Of a stretch of 35,124 nucleotides of DNA, positions 31,007-35,124 are shown piece after piece. A program made the translations under genes and the position numbers. Source of the DNA: a virus; IMG/VR virus record IMGVR_UViG_3300035681_000076, positions 1 to 35,124 of that record. One strand, written 5' to 3'. Below the pieces are notes generated by a model. That model saw nothing but the letters and a program-made list of their open reading frames with translations. It had not been told where the DNA came from and made no database searches. Every line of letters starts with the position of its first letter. The first letter of the stretch is position 1.

Positions 31007-32928
31007 TGCCAAAAATTACTCGTAAAGAATCAAACGCAGACGTTGTATACGCTAAAACTAAACAGGAAAAACAAAAGACCCCACAAGGTTGGAAGTGGTG
31101 GAATGCCAGAACAAATGACGAGCTAAAGAATCAAGTTCTTGAGAGCGCGACATTCTTAAAGACTCAGCAACAGTATCGCTTCACGCAAGCTGGTATTTAT
31201 GCAAAGCTTTACGGCAATCAACCCCTTTATAACTTCGCTGGTAGCAACCTTGGTAAAATCATGGGTAGCACTCAAAACCTTCCTGTTGATCGTCCCACAA
31301 TGAACGTCGTGCAAAGCTGTATCGACACACTTGTTAGCCGTATTTCACAAGCTAAGCCTAGACCTTTGTTCTTAACTGACAACGGAGATTACAAACAACG
31401 CAAGCTTGCTAAGCAAATGAACGACTTTATTAGCGGCGAGCTCTATCAAACTAAAGCGTATGATTTGGGTGAGCTTATGCTTAGAGACGGCGCTGTGTTT
31501 GGTACAGGCTGTTTAAAGATTTATGAGACTGACGATCATAAGATTGCTCTTGAGCGAAAGCTACTCACAGAAGTGTTTGTTGACCCCAACGATGCCTATT
31601 ACGGCAAGCCCACGCAAATGTTTGAGCTAAAGCTTGTTGATCGGTCAATTTTGCAAGAGTTATTTCCTAAGTACAAGTCAGACATCGCACTAGCTGAGCA
31701 AGCTTTTCCTGAAAACTCAGCCGATGGTAACAGAAGTATCTCAGACCAAATCATTATTGTTGAAGCTTGGCATTTGCCTAGCAGCAAAACATCAAATGAC
31801 GGCCGTCACGTAATTATCTGCTCAGCTGGCAAAATCTTAGATGAGCCTTATACAAAAGACTATTTCCCGTTTGCGTTCTTCCATTACTCTCCACGTCCTT
31901 TAGGATTTTGGGGTCAAGGACTTGCCGAACAGCTTATGGGAACCCAATCTCAGATCAATGAAATGCTTATCACTATTTCAAGATCCATTAATTTGGTGGG
32001 TGTGCCTCGTGTGTTTGTTGAAGCTGGATCAAAAGTTGGCAAAGCGTCACTAAACAACAACATCGGAGCTATTGTTCCTTATTCTGGAACTAAGCCTATT
32101 TACGAAGTTGCTCCTTGTATTCCACAAGAAATGTACGCGCAGCTTGAGCGTCTTATTCAATTTGCTTATCAACAATCAGGTATCAGTGCTCTTGCAGCCG
32201 CTGCTCAAAAGCCTGCGGGTCTTAATTCAGGTGAAGCAATTAGAAGCTATGACGATCTACAATCTGACAGGTTTGCAGCATTACAAAAACGATACGCAAA
32301 TATTTACGAAGAACTTGCGTATAAGTTTTGTGACATGGCTAAAGACATTGCAGAGCGCACAGGTAGCTATCAAACAATCTATCCAAACAAAGACGGCACT
32401 AAAGAAATTAACTTGCCTGAGATTCACGATCTAAATGATCCTTTTGTTATTCAATGCTACGACACTTCTAGCTTGCCCAAGGAACCTGCGGGTCGATTAC
32501 AAAAGGTAACAGAAATGATGCAAGCAGGACTTGTATCACCTGAAGAAGGTCGCAGGCTTTTAGACTTCCCTGACATTGAGCAAGTTGATAAGCTTGCTAA
32601 TGCTAGTGAGGAGAGAATACTAAAAATCCTCGATGAGATTGTAGATAGTGGCAAGTACACGCCACCAGATCCTTTTATGGATTTGTTGTTAGCTGAAAAG
32701 CTTGTAGCTCAGTATTACAACTTATATGTCGCTGCTAATTTAGAGGAATCTAAAGCACAAAAGCTGCGTGATTTTTTCACACAAATTCAAACATTAAAGC
32801 AAGCAGCTATGCCGCCTCCACCTCCTATGATGTCACCTGACATGATGGCTGGAGCAGGAGCGCCAGTTCAAGGAGTACCAGAAGCACGTCCAGTTAGTGA
32901 CCTGCTAAGTAACGTGCCTATTGGTTAA
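31006..32928 (+). CDS. Portal protein
   Basis: 640 aa, in the P22-like size range. Features include a basic N-terminus with RFTQAGIYAKLYGNQ, the region MNVVQSCIDTLVSRISQAKP typical of portals, GELMLRDGAVFGTGCLKIYE (the wing), LLTEVFVDPNDAYYG, PFAFFHYSPRPLGFWGQGLA followed by QLMGTQSQINEML (the clip and stem region), and a helical crown. The C-terminus is Pro/Met-rich (MPPPPPMMSPDMMAGAGA). Twelve copies would form the DNA gate at one head corner, docking the terminase and later the adaptor of 2711. It begins on the TAATG overlap with the previous gene. Confidence 0.92.
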   Translation: MPKITRKESNADVVYAKTKQEKQKTPQGWKWWNARTNDELKNQVLESATFLKTQQQYRFTQAGIYAKLYGNQPLYNFAGSNLGKIMGSTQNLPVDRPTMNVVQSCIDTLVSRISQAKPRPLFLTDNGDYKQRKLAKQMNDFISGELYQTKAYDLGELMLRDGAVFGTGCLKIYETDDHKIALERKLLTEVFVDPNDAYYGKPTQMFELKLVDRSILQELFPKYKSDIALAEQAFPENSADGNRSISDQIIIVEAWHLPSSKTSNDGRHVIICSAGKILDEPYTKDYFPFAFFHYSPRPLGFWGQGLAEQLMGTQSQINEMLITISRSINLVGVPRVFVEAGSKVGKASLNNNIGAIVPYSGTKPIYEVAPCIPQEMYAQLERLIQFAYQQSGISALAAAAQKPAGLNSGEAIRSYDDLQSDRFAALQKRYANIYEELAYKFCDMAKDIAERTGSYQTIYPNKDGTKEINLPEIHDLNDPFVIQCYDTSSLPKEPAGRLQKVTEMMQAGLVSPEEGRRLLDFPDIEQVDKLANASEERILKILDEIVDSGKYTPPDPFMDLLLAEKLVAQYYNLYVAANLEESKAQKLRDFFTQIQTLKQAAMPPPPPMMSPDMMAGAGAPVQGVPEARPVSDLLSNVPIG

Positions 32929-32950
32929 TAAAAAAAGGAGAATTTATTGA

Positions 32951-33886
32951 ATGCCAACAGTTAGTAATTTTGACATGGGAGCTCCAAGACAGATTGGAAC
33001 TTCCGACGCAACAACAGGAACTTTTACACCAAGTGCAACTCCACCTGCAGACGGAGCACCCGTAGAAGCAGCGACTGCACCAGCACCTGAAGTTGAGAAA
33101 AAAGAACAGATGAGTCCAAAGCTCGTGGAGCTTGCTCGTCGTGCAAAAGCTCAAAGAGCTGCTCAACTTAGACTTCAACAAGAGCAACAAGCCCTTGCAA
33201 CAGCTCGTGCAGATATTGAACGTAAGCAAAGAGAATATGAAACTAATTATATTCCTAAAGATAGATTGCAGAATGATTTCTTAGGAGTCTTAGCTGATGC
33301 AGGAATTACTCCTGAGCAAATTCAGAATTATTTCATGCAACAGCCAACAGCAACTGTAGAGCTCAAGCTTCAACAAGCTATGAAGCGAATTGAAGAACTT
33401 GAGAATGGTTCAAAGACATTTGCTAAGAACCAAGAAGAACAAGCGCAACAAAATTACGAAGCAGCTATTAATCAAATAAGAAACGATGCTAAAGTTTTAG
33501 TTAATACCGATCCTAATTTTGAATTAGTTAAAGAAATGCGAGCAGAAGAAGAAGTCGTGAATCTTATTAAAAGAGTATTCGATGAGGGAATTCCAGGGGT
33601 TTATACTCCAGGAACAGTTCTCTCCGTTGACGATGCCGCAGCCCAAGTAGAGGATTATCTTTTTGAGGAAGCAACACGTGTAGCTAACCTCTCAAAGGTG
33701 AAACAAAAGTTAGGTGTTTCTGCACCAGTAGAGACATCGCCGAAGCAAACACAACAACCACTAAATAAGCAACAATCCATTAAAACCATAACGAACTCAA
33801 TGGTCGCTACTCCTACAAAACCGTTAAGCGCAGCTGAAAGGCGTGCTCGGGCGATAGCGATTGCTGAAGGTCGTTTACAAAATTAA
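32951..33886 (+). CDS. Scaffolding protein
   Basis: 311 aa, strong AAGGAG site. A disordered Pro/Ala/Thr-rich start (GTFTPSATPPADGAPVEAAT) leads to a long coiled coil (LARRAKAQRAAQLRLQQEQQ, then ARADIERKQREYETNYIPKD). Later come KLQQAMKRIEELENGSKTFA and a basic C-terminus (LSAAERRARAIAIAEGRLQN). Charge pattern, helix content and position between portal and coat are those of scaffolds that guide procapsid assembly; the basic C-terminus would bind the coat, as in P22. No protease gene is seen, so it probably exits intact. Confidence 0.82.
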   Translation: MPTVSNFDMGAPRQIGTSDATTGTFTPSATPPADGAPVEAATAPAPEVEKKEQMSPKLVELARRAKAQRAAQLRLQQEQQALATARADIERKQREYETNYIPKDRLQNDFLGVLADAGITPEQIQNYFMQQPTATVELKLQQAMKRIEELENGSKTFAKNQEEQAQQNYEAAINQIRNDAKVLVNTDPNFELVKEMRAEEEVVNLIKRVFDEGIPGVYTPGTVLSVDDAAAQVEDYLFEEATRVANLSKVKQKLGVSAPVETSPKQTQQPLNKQQSIKTITNSMVATPTKPLSAAERRARAIAIAEGRLQN

Positions 33887-33910
33887 TTCATACGAAAGTA
33901 GGTCATTCAC

Positions 33911-33970
33911 ATGGCTGTTTATGCAAACGTATCGAACCAGGTAGCAGCGTTAAAAGAGCTTTATACCGGT
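33911..33970 (+). CDS. Major capsid protein, exon 1 (20 residues)
   Basis: It reads MAVYANVSNQVAALKELYTG. ATG 33911 has a modest AGG site. Left unspliced, the frame runs into a TAA at 34001-34003. Splicing after GGT 33970 to GAC 34746 gives LKELYTG-DDYLKDLVYKKN, which restores a continuous coat protein of about 428 aa. Exon positions are inferred from the intron structure and frame, not from RNA. Confidence 0.85.
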
Positions 33971-34745
33971 AAATCATTGCCGCTTAATGGGGTAACTCAT
34001 TAATGAATAATCGGGCAAAATCGGTGAAGGCTGAGATCGCTAATACCGAGGTAAACTACAAGTGTAAAAACTTTAGTCACTGTAACGCGTACTTATTGAA
34101 ACTTAATAATCTAAACAATTATTCAGAATATAATATAAGCAAGAGTGCCCGACATCTTAACGAGATGAAAATGTACGCTGAACTAACTTGAATATATATG
34201 AAAAAGAAATGCTCTAATTGTAATAACGTATTTAAAATGGAAAGTTTTTATTTCCATAATAACCGTTATGACTGTTGGTGCAAAACTTGTAGAAAAGCAT
34301 ATATAAAAGCTTATCAAGCAAAAAATGCTGATAAAACTTTGGAAATTAAAAGACAATACGTTTTACGAAATCCTGAAAAAGTAGCTAAAACAAAAGCTGC
34401 TTATAGGAAAAAAAATAGAATAAAACTTAGAGAAAAAAATAAAGTTTACCAAAAGCAAAACAAAAAAGCAGTTCTTGCTAGAACTAGGCTTTATCAAGCA
34501 TCTAAGTTAAATGCGACTCCTGATTGGTTATCAAAAAAAGCTATAAATGAAATAAAAGCTATTTATGAAAAATGTCCAAAAGGATTTCACGTAGATCATA
34601 TTGTACCTTTGAGAGGAAAAAATATTAGCGGACTTCATGTTCCATGGAATTTGCAATATTTACCTGCTTCAAAAAATTTTAAAAAATCCAATCGCTTTTG
34701 AAAAGTTAGAAGCTAGAGATAAAAAACTTTAGCGGTAACAAATTG
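33971..34745 (+). mobile_element. Group I intron in the major capsid gene
   Basis: 775 nt with the hallmarks of a self-splicing group I intron. P1 pairs exon CGGT plus intron AA with TTGCCG and puts a U-G pair at the 5' splice site (33970). P2 is TTAATG/CATTAA. P3 is TCGGGCA/TGCCCGA (34011-34017 with 34146-34152). The P4-P6 core lies between, with the familiar CGGTGAAGGCTGAGATCGCT segment followed by AATACCG. P8 is CATCT/AGATG (34153-34157 with 34163-34167). P7 is TTCAG/CTGAA (34122-34126 with 34178-34182). P9 is CTAACTT/AAGTTAG (34183-34189 with 34703-34709). The intron ends in G (34745). The HNH gene fits in the P9 loop, leaving the core intact. Confidence 0.93.
34198..34701 (+). CDS. Intron-encoded HNH homing endonuclease
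   Basis: 167 aa, lying in the P9 loop of the intron. The N-terminus has a CxxC...CxxC zinc site (C5, C8, C28, C31) and then a long Lys/Arg-rich helical stretch (residues 33-100) likely to grip DNA. The C-terminal HNH nuclease has HVDHIVP (H131, D133, H134) and [13 protein letters not shown] with N151. It would nick intron-free coat genes so that the intron is copied in. Its C-terminal 45 residues are very like those of the HNH protein at 1101-1628, while the N-termini differ. Ribosome site is weak, as usual for intron ORFs. Confidence 0.9.
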   Translation: MKKKCSNCNNVFKMESFYFHNNRYDCWCKTCRKAYIKAYQAKNADKTLEIKRQYVLRNPEKVAKTKAAYRKKNRIKLREKNKVYQKQNKKAVLARTRLYQASKLNATPDWLSKKAINEIKAIYEKCPKGFHVDHIVPLRGKNISGLHVPWNLQYLPASKNFKKSNRF

Positions 34746-35124
34746 GACGATTATTTAAAAGATCTTGTTTATAAAAAGAATCCGTTCCTTGCGCTAGTCC
34801 CGAAAGACGAGAGTCCGAGTGGTTTTGCCGGGAAGTACATCCCTGTTCCTATCATTTATGGCACAGGCCAAGGACGATCACACACTTTTGCAAATGCGCA
34901 AAACCAACAAACTGCACCCGCAGACGTTGCGTTCTTCGTATACCGCATTAGTGATTATCAACTCGTAACCATCACCAACGAACTTCTTGAAGCGACATAA
35001 GATAATGCTGGCGCTTTCATTGACCAAGCTAAACTCAACTTGGACACAGGTTTTAGAAACATTTCTAACAACTTGGCTCAAAACTTGTTTGCTTCTGGAA
35101 CTGGATCACGCGGTCAAATCGGAA
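34746..35124 (+). CDS. Major capsid protein, exon 2 first part (runs off the window end)
   Basis: From GAC 34746 it reads DDYLKDLVYKKNPFLALVPK, then ESPSGFAGKYIPVPIIYGTG and ADVAFFVYRISDYQLVTITN. The opening is the typical coat protein N-arm. The first 75 codons (34746-34970) join base 1 in frame to the remaining 333 codons. In this copy, a TAA at 34998-35000 stops the frame after LLEAT; the matching left copy has AAA at that codon and continues. The stop is probably an assembly error or minority variant. The TTG at 34743 is intron sequence, not a start. Confidence 0.85.
34971..35124. repeat. Terminal overlap, right copy (circular junction)
   Basis: Matches 1-154 at 153 of 154 positions. The one difference (T 34998 against A 28) creates a stop codon in the coat gene. 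This copy should be removed when closing the circle. Confidence 0.9.

Noticed and set aside
34003-34191. 62-aa plus-strand ORF
   Set aside because: It overlays the catalytic core pairings of the intron (P3, P7, P8) and has no ribosome site.
34743-35000. Separate short gene of 85 aa
   Set aside because: It is coat exon 2; the TTG start is intron sequence and the stop is the mismatch in the overlap.

Overview
The window looks like the complete genome of one tailed DNA phage, cut open inside its major capsid gene. Bases 1-154 recur at 34971-35124 with one mismatch, so the molecule closes into a circle of about 34,970 bp. It is AT-rich. The virion genes point to a short-tailed phage with a P22-type assembly plan: portal, scaffold, coat of about 428 aa, gp4-like adaptor, gp10-like tail hub and large ejection proteins, with no tape measure, sheath or tail-tube genes. 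A probable lipoprotein in the lysis cluster fits a Gram-negative host, but the host cannot be named from sequence alone.

Layout: (a) 33911-35124 joined to 1-1002 is the coat gene. It is split by a group I intron (33971-34745) that carries an HNH endonuclease gene. A second HNH gene with a related C-terminus follows the coat gene (1101-1628). (b) 1989-15459 (+) holds a small virion protein, an adaptor with an N-terminal fibronectin III domain, fibre and tail-hub genes, two ejection proteins and small accessory genes. (c) 15431-16787 (-) holds an excisionase-like regulator, a Rad52/DdrA-like annealing protein with an SSB-like tail, a small unknown gene and tRNA-Asn. (d) 16788-17283 has no convincing gene. 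It holds a palindrome and about 280 nt of strongly structured sequence, and is the best candidate for control region, origin or non-coding RNA. (e) 17284-18770 (+) holds a zinc-ribbon protein that may act in replication, two tiny ORFs, a 12-bp inverted repeat and the endolysin. (f) 18859-20061 (-) holds RusA, a lipoprotein, an unknown and a holin-like protein. (g) 20163-24908 (+) holds accessory genes, a ParB-methyltransferase fusion and the terminase subunits. (h) 24926-29840 holds three tandem paralogous glycine-rich fibres. (i) 29865-33886 holds small conserved genes, portal and scaffold.

How it works together: packaging, head, tail and adhesin genes all lie on the plus strand. Seven intergenic sites there share GAC(A/G)-N3-AT(A/G)CAT, always just upstream of a virion or packaging gene, which suggests a phage-specific late promoter. 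I see no DNA polymerase, helicase, primase, RNA polymerase or integrase, so replication must lean on the host. The most interesting items are the intron and paired HNH genes around the coat gene, the shared intergenic motif, the structured element beside the tRNA, and the triplicated glycine-rich adhesins.
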